64,000 nucleotides of DNA from Stichopus chloronotus (Eukaryota > Echinodermata > Holothuroidea > Aspidochirotida > Stichopodidae), in the NCBI GenBank assembly GCA_021234535.1, contig CM037846.1, positions 16,194,150 to 16,258,149 of the forward strand, in the 5' to 3' direction. Shown here piece after piece: positions 40,460-52,099 of the stretch. The stretch's first letter is position 1. Every line of letters starts with the position of its first letter. The notes below the pieces were generated by a model that saw nothing but the letters and a program-made list of their open reading frames with translations, was not told the origin of the DNA and made no database searches. The position numbers and the translations under genes are program-made.

Positions 40460-40960
40460 TGCTTTTGAAGGCTACGGGGATACGCAGTCTGATTCAGGAT
40501 ATAGTTTTAAGAGGCTACGGGGATACGCAGTAAGACGAAAATAAGAATAAATTAAGATGACTCGTTCTCAAATAATTCTAAGTCCAAACTGAAACCAAAA
40601 TAGGCGAGTGTCCTTTTGAAGGCTACAGGGATACGCAGTCTGATTCAGAATACAGTTTTAAGAGGCTAAGGGGATAGGCAGTCGGAATTTCGGAATACAA
40701 TTATTGAAGGATACAGGGATATGCAGTCGAAATCAAGATATAGTTTCAAAAGGCTTTTTTAATTTGAGAACGACTAATTGTTGTCCATTTCTATCTATGA
40801 CTGCGATGATACTGCCTACAATCTTTACAAGTGAGTAGAGTAATAGTGTAGCCCCGTAGTAAAGAAAGCTTCCCTCACTCAGGCTTGCGGGGTATTCTGC
40901 AAGTGTTTGACTGCGTAGCCCCATAGCCCGTTAAAAAGGAGAGCTTCATTCTGGAGGGGT
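40460..40960. repeat. Degenerate GGCTACGGGGATACGCAGT repeat, with inverted copies
   Basis: At least five direct copies (near 40470, 40512, 40620, 40665 and 40708) are followed by inverted ones (near 40851, 40885, 40912 and 40955). Spacing is irregular (about 40-110 bp). No coding content was seen. Confidence 0.65.
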
Positions 40961-41694
40961 ATTCTGCAATTGTGCCTGACATTTTTCAGTATTGCATCAT
41001 TAAATGCTTAATAATTAACATTATCGTCAAGGACCCGAATTTGCCGCACGTCTTGTTCAACTATCCTAACACTTATCATTCCATATCACAGTAGCAACGC
41101 GATAGCCTACACTTTCGAACGTCAGAATCAGAGCTCACCTTGTTTGCCGTCACAATGAATCCATTCCAGGTATGATTTAAACCCGAATTTATTATAAAAC
41201 TTACAATATATCGACTGTTTTTCTTCTGTTTTGGCCTTTTTAAAATTTCAAAGTGAGTGTTGTTCATTGATGAATATTTCCAGGTCCGGCTAGGGAAGCT
41301 GCTACAATCAGCTGTTGTCATCTGTTCATCAAAGTGTTGTGTACATTTTCATATAACGCTAGGCTATATGACGTGACAAATTTCTTTGCAGTTCTGGTTT
41401 AATGTGCGTCAATGTGTGTCAATAACGGCGACAAAGTAGAAGAATAAAAACACTCTTCGTTTACTATGACATAACTGCAGAAATTTTCGACCATTTCTCA
41501 CATATTTTACATCAACTTGAAGAGAAAGAAGTGGAGATTATTTTGGTAACACTCAATACGGATTTTGGTTAACTGGTAAAGTCAGTGTTCATTAAAACTT
41601 GTTAAGTGCGGCAAATACGAGCCCTCCATGCTACAGTTTACACCATGTAGGCTAGAGCTGGTTATTAACATTTCATTCATTGTACCTATGCTAG

Positions 41695-41745
41695 ACCTAG
41701 TATAACCTATACACTTAACGACCTAGTATAACCTATACACTTAAT
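41695..41745 (+). repeat. 26-bp tandem duplication
   Basis: GACCTAGTATAACCTATACA followed by CTTAA is present twice in direct succession. Confidence 0.85.
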
Positions 41746-42328
41746 CGGAGGAAACACATTGTAACTTCAGTCAGTTAGTTTATGAACTCAGTAGCTAGCC
41801 CAGGCAATCATATTAATATTTGAGTTTTGACCTGTGCTAGCCCTAAGGTCGTCAGGTCTGTCGTATCTATGTGTTTAGTGAGTAGAGTACTGTAATACAC
41901 TAGGAGTCGGACGTTAGGCTAGGTTACGATTGCATGAGCAGGAAACGTTCTTGTTTTTAAATTTAGCTCGCTTGAAAAAGACTGCGAACATTCCTAGAGG
42001 TTTTTCAATACACTAGGCCTCTTACATATATGTGGCACGACCACAGGCTTGGCGATTTCACACAGAGTGTTGCTACTTCGGATTCCAATTTTGCCCAGGT
42101 TTTGTTTAGCCTCACTTCAGGATTTACAAGGGTGCAGACATACTGTCTCGCGGCACTAGTATTTTGACTGAACTCTAACAGAACTGGATTGGCTGATCGG
42201 CACTGTCAAGCCACCGGAAGTGTGGTTTCATCCATTTTGCTTTATTTAATAACGAACGCCAAAAAACATGATTCAGTTGTAGTCACAGAACTCAATTTTT
42301 ATCGCCACTGCTTCATTTTGCATCTCTA

Positions 42329-42433
42329 CACACCTTCACCATTGTTCTGGATGGCTATAACTTGAAATCTCCCCTCTACTGTCTCCCCATGCCATTGGAG
42401 TTCCACGGAAGCCAGTGCTAGTGCGGCGGCCAT
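42329..42433 (-). CDS. Candidate first coding exon on the - strand (35 codons)
   Basis: An ATG at 42433 opens a 35-codon frame starting MAAALALASVELQWHGETV and ending QNNGEGV before TAG. The composition is protein-like (GC-rich, Ala start), and donor-like GT sites lie at its end. A splice after GTGT would give phase 2, matching the phase needed to read into the exon at 34732 (…GEG-VII-MYQPF). That donor is weak, and the stronger AAG|GTGTGT one would be out of phase. It could instead belong to another transcript or be chance. Confidence 0.3.
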
Positions 42434-42674
42434 GTTGGTTCAGCCAAAATACTAATTTTTGGACTCTTTACAGCAAGGAACTGTTCCGTGGCAGTTAATT
42501 AAGAAATTAGCGGTTACCACTGTGAAATTTGCTAGTGTCCAAAATCAGTCCACGAAAACTAATGAGGAATCCCAAAGACATCGTACCGTTCCTGTTTAAG
42601 CGTTTTGTTTTGTTTTGATAGAGCGCTTTCACAAGAGAGACCCTCAACGTCCGTCAACAATAGACTCTATAGAG

Positions 42675-45312
42675 CAGGCTTGGGGCGATTACTTCTGAAT
42701 GTAATCGATTACGATTATAATTACTTCAGATTTTACGATTATGATTACGGTTACAGTTAAAATTAAAGTAATCAATTACGATTACAATTACATTGCAATG
42801 TAATCATGATTGCAATCGTGATTACATTGTTTTGCTACATCTTATCTATAAGTATATCTCTAGACTTCTATACAAAGAGAAGGCATACTGTACAACAACT
42901 CTGAAATGCAGTCCAGTTATCTCAGTCTTCCTTTAATTTGTGATAGGCCAACACCATTACGATTTTGCAGACGGACCTTAAAGCAGTGCTATTCAAGTGC
43001 GGTTTTAGGGTGGCCCTGACAACCAATTGACACACCACCTGAAACGCCCCTACAAAACACCGCCCAGTGCGCCCATTTTTCAAAAATACTTGGTGCGGTC
43101 GAAAAAGTTGACAACAGGCCGCTGTCATTTCAAATACTGTAGAACAAAATTGTCTGTAAGTGGCACCATTTTGCATCTCAATTATCACAACTTTTTGGAG
43201 GTGAAGTTGAAACCTGTGTTGGGTGATCGCTTAGCGATCATGTATGCACTAAATGTGTGACTGCATCTCTCTCGAAAATCTGTTGAAAACACTGTAAAGG
43301 CTTATTTCTTATGAGTCTTATATGAGAAACAACACACAAATAACATTGAACTGTACCATGTAAAAACCAGTAAGACACCAAAATATACAAAAACTGCCGC
43401 TAGGTGTAGTATCTCTTGTCTCAACACAGGAAAGGTTAATTTAATGTAGATCAGTGAAACTTGCTTTAAATTTATATGTTGCATTCTGGCTTTCTACTGC
43501 CCTGTAAGCCTACATACTGTAGGAGGAAATATGGAGAGTGAAAACACATTCTGGAATATTGACTGAATTTATCATTAAAATGTTGAAATAGCCACATGAA
43601 AATCTATCAAATATTGACAAATTTACAAATTTCCCTTTTAAAATTTCGTCATGAATAAATTTAAACTAATTTCCAAATTTGTGATATCCAGGGATGGACT
43701 CACCTAATGTGCGTTTTAGATTATCTTTTGTTCACCATTAAGAATTTGATGTGCCTGGGGGCTTTTTTGTTCTCATTTTTGTTCTCTAAAAATATTGGCA
43801 TCACTTATCACTGTGAAACCCATTAATTAGGAGATATAATATACAGGACTAACAAAAGAAATATTGACACTATGCAACACTCTAAATCATGTGTTAAAAT
43901 TTGCATTTCATCCAAAGAATGTTTATCTATATTTCTATGATCTCATCACACCTTAAAACGCCACATCTCAAAAGCAGTAATAGATCCAAAACACACTCAG
44001 GATTTCTCTCTGCAGCTTCCGAATGCAGCTAGCTCTTTTCTAAATGTTTGCCACTTGGTCTTGAAGTTGGCAAGTTCCAGGTGTGGATTCAGACATTTCA
44101 AGTGGGGGGGGGGGGGGGGGCTAAACATAGAGAAAGCGAGGGTGGAGGGGAAGTTTGGGAAGACTACACGGAGCACCAGCATCGGATGGTATGAAGAGCA
44201 CCAGGAAATTTTTAGATCAAAGTACTTCCTAGATTTCCAGCTAGTGCATTTCCACAAGTAAGCTCCTAGGAAAAATGTTCTTCTTAGCATTATTGGAAGT
44301 CACTTGCAGTTTCCACTTGAAACCTTCACAACCAGGAGCATTACATGGGTTGTTTGCAGGGTTGAACCTGTGATATGGAAATAGTATGCCTCTATTACAG
44401 TGGTTAACCCATTATGCTATTTTTTGAATTTTGGTAATGTTGTTACGGCAAAAAAGGTGAGGGGTTCTGAACCCAGAAAATTCCCACCCCCACTTGGATC
44501 CCTACATGTTCTCTTACCTTATGACATTTCCCTGAGTTCAACTTTTGGACAAAATCATCCAACATGTCCACTGTGTGGCTTGGCAACATTATCAGCAGTA
44601 ACTTGGCATGTGCTTATTTACCATGGTGCTCCAATGACACTAGTGACCATAAGGAGGAACATGTCCTCATCAGTTGACTGTACAGTTTAACTTTTCTGCA
44701 AACATCAGGAATCACACCATTCTTGGACTCATGAAAATACCAGAAAAGAGAAAACAGGAAAAACAAAATATGGCTTGTGGGCAAATTTGGCAAAAAGGAC
44801 AGATTTATAGGGAGAATACAGTAGGATTTATTATAGGGTCAGGAGAATGCCTGAGCAATTGATCAAGTTGGCAGCCACAGTATTGTTTTATTACACCTTG
44901 TGTTTCATATAAAATCAATCAGTTGTGTAGAATGGCTCATGAGTGGACAAAGTGTGCAAGACTCAAATTCCTGCTTGTACCAACACAGAACAAATTATAC
45001 CAAAGTGTAGAACTTGAATCTCATGCACTTGTTACTCTGACTGCCCCACTGGAGCATCCAACAAAGCAGGAAACTAAAGGAGAAATAACAAGCACTGAAA
45101 AGTATTGTTTAAATAGCGTCTACTTCTTTTGCACTTCTTTTACAAATTTACTTGAATGTAATCATAATTACACCATGATTAGGATTACTTTGCCATTGTA
45201 ATCGATTATGATTACAATTACTTTTCAATTTTTGCACATGTAATCGATTACGATTACTTTGGAAAATGTAATCGATTGTAATCGATTACTGATTACGATT
45301 ACCCCAAGCCTG
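42675..45312 (+). mobile_element. hAT-type transposon, 2638 bp, decayed or non-autonomous
   Basis: The ends CAGGCTTGGGG and CCCCAAGCCTG form a terminal inverted repeat, and the identical 8-mer CTATAGAG flanks both sides (42667-42674 and 45313-45320). Just inside are dense copies of TAATCGATTAC and related motifs at both ends (42690-42835 and 45155-45300), as expected for subterminal transposase-binding repeats. Inside, a short + frame near 43100-43185 (CHFKYC..LNYH) faintly recalls a BED zinc finger. Another at about 44556-44620 has a C-x2-C-x10-H-x4-H pattern. No intact transposase exists. A run of 17 G lies at 44104-44120. Confidence 0.87.
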
Positions 45313-45320
45313 CTATAGAG

Positions 45321-45978
45321 TCTCTTGGGGAACTTTCTGCTCCTAATCTGGGTTCCGCCACCTCTGAAGGAACATTCATATACATACAGTGCTGTAAGGC
45401 GACTTTCTCAGCCTCACAATAGATATAAATTTAAACGAGCGGAGTTCGAAAGAATAAACTGAGACGATTCTGGGTAATAACTCGGGTGTTATAATTCTGT
45501 AACAACTATACACGGTACATAGTCCGGGCTACATGTGAATAATTAAATATAACTTAATTTAACACTGCAGTAACAGAAGCTAACTGACAGGGACAGGACT
45601 TGTTAGTCTGAGTAAAGCTAAATCTCATCTCAACTTCCTCATCTAACTATCACCAGCTTCTTGCCTGGTTCATGGCAACATGTGACCAGTGATAACTCAA
45701 CAAAGAAATACATAAGAAAAGGAAGAGCAAAGGACATCTCTGTCGATGACAACAAGCAGGGAGGCCTGCGTGGGAAAGTTACATCTGGACAGTGCCGAGT
45801 GAATGAGTAACTGCCTGTTTGAGCTCGAAAGAGCTCCTTCAGGACTTGGTAATTGTAAGTAAATTATGTTATGATTTTTTTGGAGACTGGAATGAAGGAG
45901 AAAAAAAAGTTGGGGGTTGGGGCTGAAATCAATCATCTGTCACTTCATCGAGATCGTAAAGAGGACTTATGAAAAGAG
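45321..45978. other. Non-coding gap between hAT element and retrotransposon
   Basis: The only structure seen is a roughly 80-bp segment (about 45700-45780) that resembles 48168-48250 in the same orientation (see findings). No gene is recognised. Confidence 0.5.
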
Positions 45979-48155
45979 TTAAGTGGCATTGTTCCAAGTA
46001 TCTTTAAAATAAGAATAAGAACTTTCGTGCGAGTTCCTGTCATAATATGATTCATTTATTTTGTGTTTGTATTTTAGTGCCAGAATTTTGGGGTCCTTTA
46101 GTAGGGATTGGCTAAGTTGTTTAATGTTAAATTTACACAAAGTATTGCAAAGTGTGGGTTGGTTTGCAGTAACTAATACTATTTTGGAATTAATGTAACC
46201 TGGAATTTTATGGGCAATCCGGAGAGCAGTGGTGCGGATTTTTCCAAGTTTTTGAAGATTCTTTTTACCATTGGGGAAAAGTGCGATGCTGCCGTAAGAA
46301 AGCATGGGCTTTATTTTCGTAGGGTTAATTTTAACTCTCCATTTTGAGCACCAGATTTCAAAGTCTTTAATAGCGTTATTGATAATACTAACAGCGAGGG
46401 CGATAGTTCTGTTTGTTGACCAGATAGCCACATCGTCAGCGTACTGACTGAGATTAAAGAGGCTCATTGAGTTGATATCATTAAAGATTGATGTGATTGT
46501 GAAGGTTATAAAGACATGACAATGCTTACACTCAGCATGATTAGTCAAGTTTCACATCCAATAGTTACAAAAAGTGTCAAGATTTTTGAATTTTTGACCG
46601 TTGCTTGTACTGGGTGTGTGCATATAAATACAGTACTAATATGAAAAATGTCTGGTCACAAAGTTCCAGAAACCAAATTAAATCATGAATTACTCACTCA
46701 TTAATGGTCTATTGTATGTGAAACATTGAGATTGTCCTATTTTGACAATTTGGCATTACCATGTGAAGGAAACTTGACAGGTTTAGAAAAATTTAGTGAA
46801 TACTATGAAACAACTCAATGAGCCTCTTTAACGTATAAGGTGTAGAGGAGTGGACTAAGCACAGCACCTTGCGGCGTGCCAGCTTTGAGATGGAGAGGAT
46901 TAGAGACTGCGTTATTATGATGGATCGTAAGAAAGCGATTACTGAGGAAGGACGAAAGCAGGCGAATAAAGTTTACTGGGAGGTTATAATTAAGGAGTTT
47001 GCACCTGATGCCATTGTGCCAAGCTTTATTGAATGTTTTTTCAGCATCAAGGAAGAGTGCGACTATTTATTTGTTTTGTTAAAAGCCTATGCGGATGTCT
47101 TCTGTAATGCGAAAAATTTGATTAAGGGTACTTCTGCTTTTACGAAAGCCTGATTAGTATGGAGAGAAGAAATTATTTTTCTCCAGATGTCTTCTGATTT
47201 TGGAGTCGATGATTCTTTCAAAAACTTTCCCAAGTGTTGGTAAACGACTGATCGGTCTATAACTAGAGGTTTGACGAGGATTTTTATTCGGCTTGAGTAG
47301 GAGAATGGTTTTTGCCGTTTTCCAAGGATTCGGGAAGTGCCCTAGACGAAGGAGATCGTTGAATACCAGTAAAATAATGTTTACCATGCAAGCCGGGAGA
47401 TGTTTTAGCATTAAATATGTTACACCATCATTACTGGGAGCAGAGGCGAATTTAGTATTTTTCAAAGCCGAGTACCAATCGGATTTTGGTAATTTTAGAA
47501 CAAATATGGCTAGAGTAGTCCTGAGCCTGTATATCGAGGACGAACAAGTAGTAGTTGCTGAGAACAAATGAGTCGATTCTATGCCTGAAGTTGTTATCAA
47601 ACGAGTTCCCCTCGGGAATTTGAAAGATGTCATTGAAGTATTGAGCGAAAAGATTGGACCTGGTCGGCTGGATTTACAACCGGGTGACCATTGCTATCAA
47701 GAATCGGGTATCTATGTAAGTCTTTTTTAGAAGGGGAGAAAAGTTTGTTAATTTTGTTCCATAACTTTTTTGGATCTTGTTCGGATGAGGCATCAAGGCA
47801 AGCAGAGTCAGTTTCATTATCTATTTGTAGTTTAATAAGTGAATTTCTTTCTTTCTTTATTCTGTTGATGCGAGTTTTTATGCTCTGATCGCGAGAGGAC
47901 ATGAAGTCCCGTCTGAGTTTTCTCCTGATTTTAATTAGGTTAAGAATGTCCCGATTAGGTCTCCAGCGATGGCAATTGGAGATAGAAACTGGGCAATTGG
48001 CACTGAAATTTTTAGTGATTATATTGGAGATAGAGTTAGTAAAATCATCAAGGTAGTTGAGCGTATTATTATGAGGGAGTAGGTAGTTAAGATTTTGCAT
48101 ATCTTCCACAATGCACCTCACGAATTCCTCCCAATTTGTTTTGAGAGGGACAGTG
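45979..48155 (-). pseudogene. Non-LTR retrotransposon relic: reverse-transcriptase region
   Basis: Read on the - strand from 48155: a basic linker (KTNWEEFVR.., KRRKLRRDF-like), then reverse-transcriptase blocks. These are SAPSNDGVTYLMLKHLP, KPNKNPRQTSSYRPIS, FRITEDI and LFLDAEKTFNKAWHNG, then GTPQGAVLSPLLYTLYV (about 46830-46880) and YADD (46432-46443). The order fits the LINE reverse transcriptases of the Jockey/I/CR1 type; I do not resolve the clade. There are frame changes near 47630 and stops near 47080, and a foreign insert separates the GTPQG and YADD blocks at about 46475-46810. The endonuclease is missing upstream. It is clearly dead. Confidence 0.88.
46454..46831. repeat. Insert flanked by a 21-bp perfect inverted duplication
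   Basis: TTAAAGAGGCTCATTGAGTT followed by G at 46454-46474 appears inverted at 46811-46831. The 336 bp between them interrupts the reverse-transcriptase reading frame. The 46454 copy is native coding sequence; the other copy is extra and inverted. Confidence 0.8.
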
Positions 48156-51100
48156 CTAACGCTGCAAAGGAATACATAAGGAAAATGAGAACAATGCCAT
48201 CTGTATCTGCAGCAACAAGCATGGAGGTCTGCTTGGGAACTGGAACCAAATACTATTCAGTATTGCCGATCTTTGGGTTAATATTACGCAAATGTCCACT
48301 GACTCAATGATTTAATTATCAGTGATGCAACAAGCGGAGGAAACTCATCTTTATACAGTACTGTGCTCTTCCAGAATAGTGTTTACTCCCCTCATTGATC
48401 GCTGCCTTTCCGGCGGACGGCGATTAAAGGGAAACGCAATTACTAGATGAGTACTTATCCTCGGTTGGGTATGAGTAGGCTGCAGCTCAAATTGTGAGGA
48501 ATGTATCAAAGGAGGAAAATTCATTTGCCGAGAAAGACTTTGCAAAGCCTACGTCAACAAAGACATAGTACCAGTGTCTGCAGGTACCATGCCATCTTTA
48601 TACTTGGTACATTCTCGAGTTTTGTCAGGAAAAATGCCTAAAATGAGCCACGGGAATCACTTTTTCATCATGTTTCAGTCAACATCATTATTGCTTTTAC
48701 TTAGATGTTGACGGGCACTAATGAAAGTACAGATGATGTGAAAATCAGGACTATTGAAGGAGATTTAGATTGTTTTAGAGAATCAAAGGTGTCGTGGTGA
48801 TATTTCGGTCAACCTTGTCAAGGGGGCGGGAGCAGCTCTTAAAATGTTCACCCCTTTTAGCTCAAAATCTGAATGGTCGACGAACGGAAATTTTTAAATG
48901 CCATGACAGGTCAGGCAATTACACGATAGGTAGGAATTCCCTGATATGACGTACCATGCATGCACTAGGGGCCGTCGAAGGTTGGTATTTTAGTGTGTAA
49001 GTCAATGGAGAGATGGTGGTATGGCAGGATACATTAAAGGCACAATGGAAAATACACTTGGGCATAATACAGAAACACGTTGCTACTACCACTTACTAGG
49101 TACGTGTTACATAATGTGAACGTAATTGTATGTAAATAATTCTACCGCTTCCACACAAACTTTCCTCTAGACAGATTTGGGATCTTCAAACAATAGAAAA
49201 GTCCAGTTATGCTACCATGCGGATAAGACAAAGGTCAGGTATCTTCATAGACTACGGTATGCTCTTGGAGAGTGAATGATCATTTATGGCTAGTTTTCAT
49301 TGAATGCTACCAGTTTTTAGACAGTTTGATTGCTTCAACAGACTGTGGAAACATAAACTCCTGTAAAAATCCCAAGGTGTTCCACATTTAAAAAAAAATC
49401 ACAAAATCCGATTCAGACAGTACCACAAATCTCACTGGGAAAATCCCACGGGATGGTAACACTAGTCTCTGGTTCTGCACGGTGGCTGGGTCCTACTAAA
49501 AGATAACCCCAAATGCAAGAAACTATAAAGATGGAGGCAACAAGGTAGACAGAAACTGAAAAATAAGACGGGCAAAGAAATATAACCAATAGGGGCAATT
49601 TGTTAAAGTAATATGGGAAAGAGCCAGAAGCTATTCCGGCACTTTCGAAAGTTGTTACTCTTGTCATTTCTGCTTCACCGATTCGTAAACGTTGTACTTT
49701 CTGTCTGTGAACTTTTAAAACTCGTTAAGTTCGTGATATCGTTCTGTGATTGACATATTTTGCTGGGTATATGTCATCAATTTCAACGATGATAAGATAA
49801 TCTCAGTGGGGGGGGGGGGCGATTTTACCACCAGTGAAACATTTTACCCGACAATTATGACCGACTATTGCCGAAGACACGTGCATGTTGCTAACGTAGG
49901 CCTACTATCATAGGCTGAGTGGAACTCCAAATCTTGTGGGGGGGGGGGGGGGGTCGTCCGAACCCCCTGAACCCCCTGGATACGGGCCTGACTCGTTAAA
50001 CGAGCCTCCGGGGTTTCTGAGAGGGCTTGTCACGACCCGGGTTTACCAAGCCCTTCCAGCAACAGGTGTTGGTATGTACGTTTCTATGTGATGTAATAGG
50101 TACGGGCTAAGTCCGATGTTATAATATAGTTGTTACAAAGTGAATTACAACATATTTGACTGCGTTTCACACAACAGTCCGTTCAAATGTTGTACCAAAA
50201 CGTCACAGTCAGTTAACTGTTCATCTCTTCAGCTCTTGATGAGGAAAATACAAGGACATCGTGATTTTCTCCAACCAAACATTGGGGGGGGGGGGGGGAG
50301 CATTTTGTGTTATGTCTCCAGTTCAAAAATAGGAGTACATGCTCCTGGAGGTTGAAAGAATTAAACGACCCCAATTGATCTGCCCATGCATATTAATTTC
50401 CACGGGGTTCAAGCCGGGCAGTGTGTTTAATATTTGTTTGATATATATCTAAACATCCACATAATTTTAAAAAAAAAGTGTTTTCTTTGCAGTTTACGTG
50501 TCAATTTAGACTGTCCTTAACTTTGTCCTACTTATTCTGTGGATTCAGGAATTTATCACAGAAGTTATCAGCTGACTAGACCCCACTCCTTGGTAAACCT
50601 GAGAATATTCAGGCCACATAATTTTTTCTTCACAGAGGTATGGTATGTTTGTCTATTACATATAGGACAAAATTTCTCCTGAAACATGTATAAAAGTTCC
50701 TCCCGTGGCCACGCCGCCGATGTCTCACGCCCGCTATGATGCTATGTCATGACCATGTCATGTCAGGCTTGCGATGTATTTGTGATATTTGGTGCAAAGT
50801 CATACTAAGGTTGTCGATAGTGCACTTAAATACATGGATATAAAAGGAAGGTATGGGGTAGGCGGTTGAACACATTCTAGGGTGACAACGCGACGCAGAA
50901 TCTGTTCATTTTCGCTGTCAGCACGCCAATCAGTCACGGTGATCCAAACAGGCAGTGTCCAAGTCTCCCTACGGGAACTCCTCAGTATCACCTTGAATAT
51001 CCAGCCAAGTTTCCCCCCTCCCCCACCCCCTTGCGGCATGCTCTTTAGTAAAATCTGTTTTGTTGAAATAAAAGGCATGCGGGGTGCTAGGCCTATTTAC

Positions 51101-51420
51101 TGCGATCTGGTAAATATCTTTTACAAACAAAAATGTCACATGCTATGGGACGGGGGGGGGGGGGGACAGGGAAGGAAGGTAAGATGTTTCTGGTGAGTTC
51201 GTAGTTTTTCAAAATAAAGCAGAAAAAGGACCGTTTACTCGCTTTAAGATTTCCCCATGAAAGTTCACTTAAGATCCGACTTCTTTTAATGGTGAACGCG
51301 GGTCGGGCAGAACAAGTAAACGCGAGGTATTAGGTGAAATATTCGTGATATAAGTAATCCAGATTATGACAATTTTTCTCATAGAGAGACCTAGTTTTTT
51401 TTTTCTCATTACAGTGAAAA
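48156..51420. other. Stretch without a recognised gene
   Basis: Several homopolymeric G runs (49808-49819, 49938-49953, 50284-50298, 51152-51165) stand out. A hydrophobic 84-residue frame on the - strand (49413-49667) has no recognisable domain. Nothing else is supported. Confidence 0.5.
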
Positions 51421-51429
51421 CAATATGGA

Positions 51430-51920
51430 TCACCGACTCCTAATGAACAACCTACACATCCATGAAAAGGACATACGTACATCATTTACTCCCCACTTAA
51501 GAGCTAACAATGTTAACAGTTTGGAGTTCCAGCAACTGAAAGTTTGCTGAGATAAATGAACTTCCACTTCCATGAAAAATAGAAATCATCTATTCACAAT
51601 GCAAAACCTATCTACTAAGTGTAAAGTTCCAGCAACGTTTCTTTCTGGAGGTACATGTGTACAAGGTTTCTAAACTATATGACCTCTGCTGACCTCATAT
51701 GAGCTTTGATCTCCCCGAACCATGACAGAGGTCATCTACTTATTAAGAGTGGCAAATGTTGAAAGTCAATGACCGCAAATGACCTTTGACCGCCATGAAA
51801 AACTATCTAAATTATCCACTGACAATGGACAATCTACACATGAAGTGTGAAGTTCCGGCAACTTTCCCGTATCGAGATATTGCTTTTAAAAGGGTTCAAA
51901 GTACCACCTCATGTGACATG
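51430..51920. repeat. Tandem TGACCTTTGACC-containing repeat, second locus
   Basis: Units of about 140-150 bp share GTGTAAAGTTCCAGCAAC / GTGTGAAGTTCCGGCAAC, GAGATATTGCTTTTA and TGACCTTTGACC-type blocks. This is the same repeat type as at 20100-20560. Confidence 0.6.
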
Positions 51921-52099
51921 TGACCTCAGTAAAGTACCACTATGTGTATTGCTCATCAGTTGCATTCATCAGTGAAGTTCAGAGTAAATATATATATAGC
52001 AAATGTACGTATATATATGTGCTACAAATTGAATGGCCGCATCTTGAAAGAGATACGAAATAGCAGTATAGGCTTGAAATTTGGTAAATGAAACAGCCA

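Larger units (their letters stand above)
37309..42300. other. Long stretch without a recognised gene
   Basis: I found no exon with support. The stretch contains two CRE palindromes (40255-40275), a degenerate repeat cluster (40460-40960) and a 26-bp tandem duplication (about 41695-41745). It may include promoter or 5' intron sequence of the zinc-finger gene. Confidence 0.4.

Noticed and set aside
41155..41169. ATG-AAT-CCA-TTC-CAG before GTATGA on the + strand (and a similar ATG...CAG|GTACGA at 40107-40130) as tiny first exons
   Set aside because: They look like start plus donor, but no downstream + strand exon was found to join them.
48425..48445. TTAAAGGGAAAC resembling the end of the TTAA MITE
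   Set aside because: No matching inverted end was found within 1 kb, so a full element cannot be shown.
49413..49667. 84-residue - strand frame with a hydrophobic stretch
   Set aside because: No domain and no supporting exons nearby; in AT-rich DNA such frames are common.
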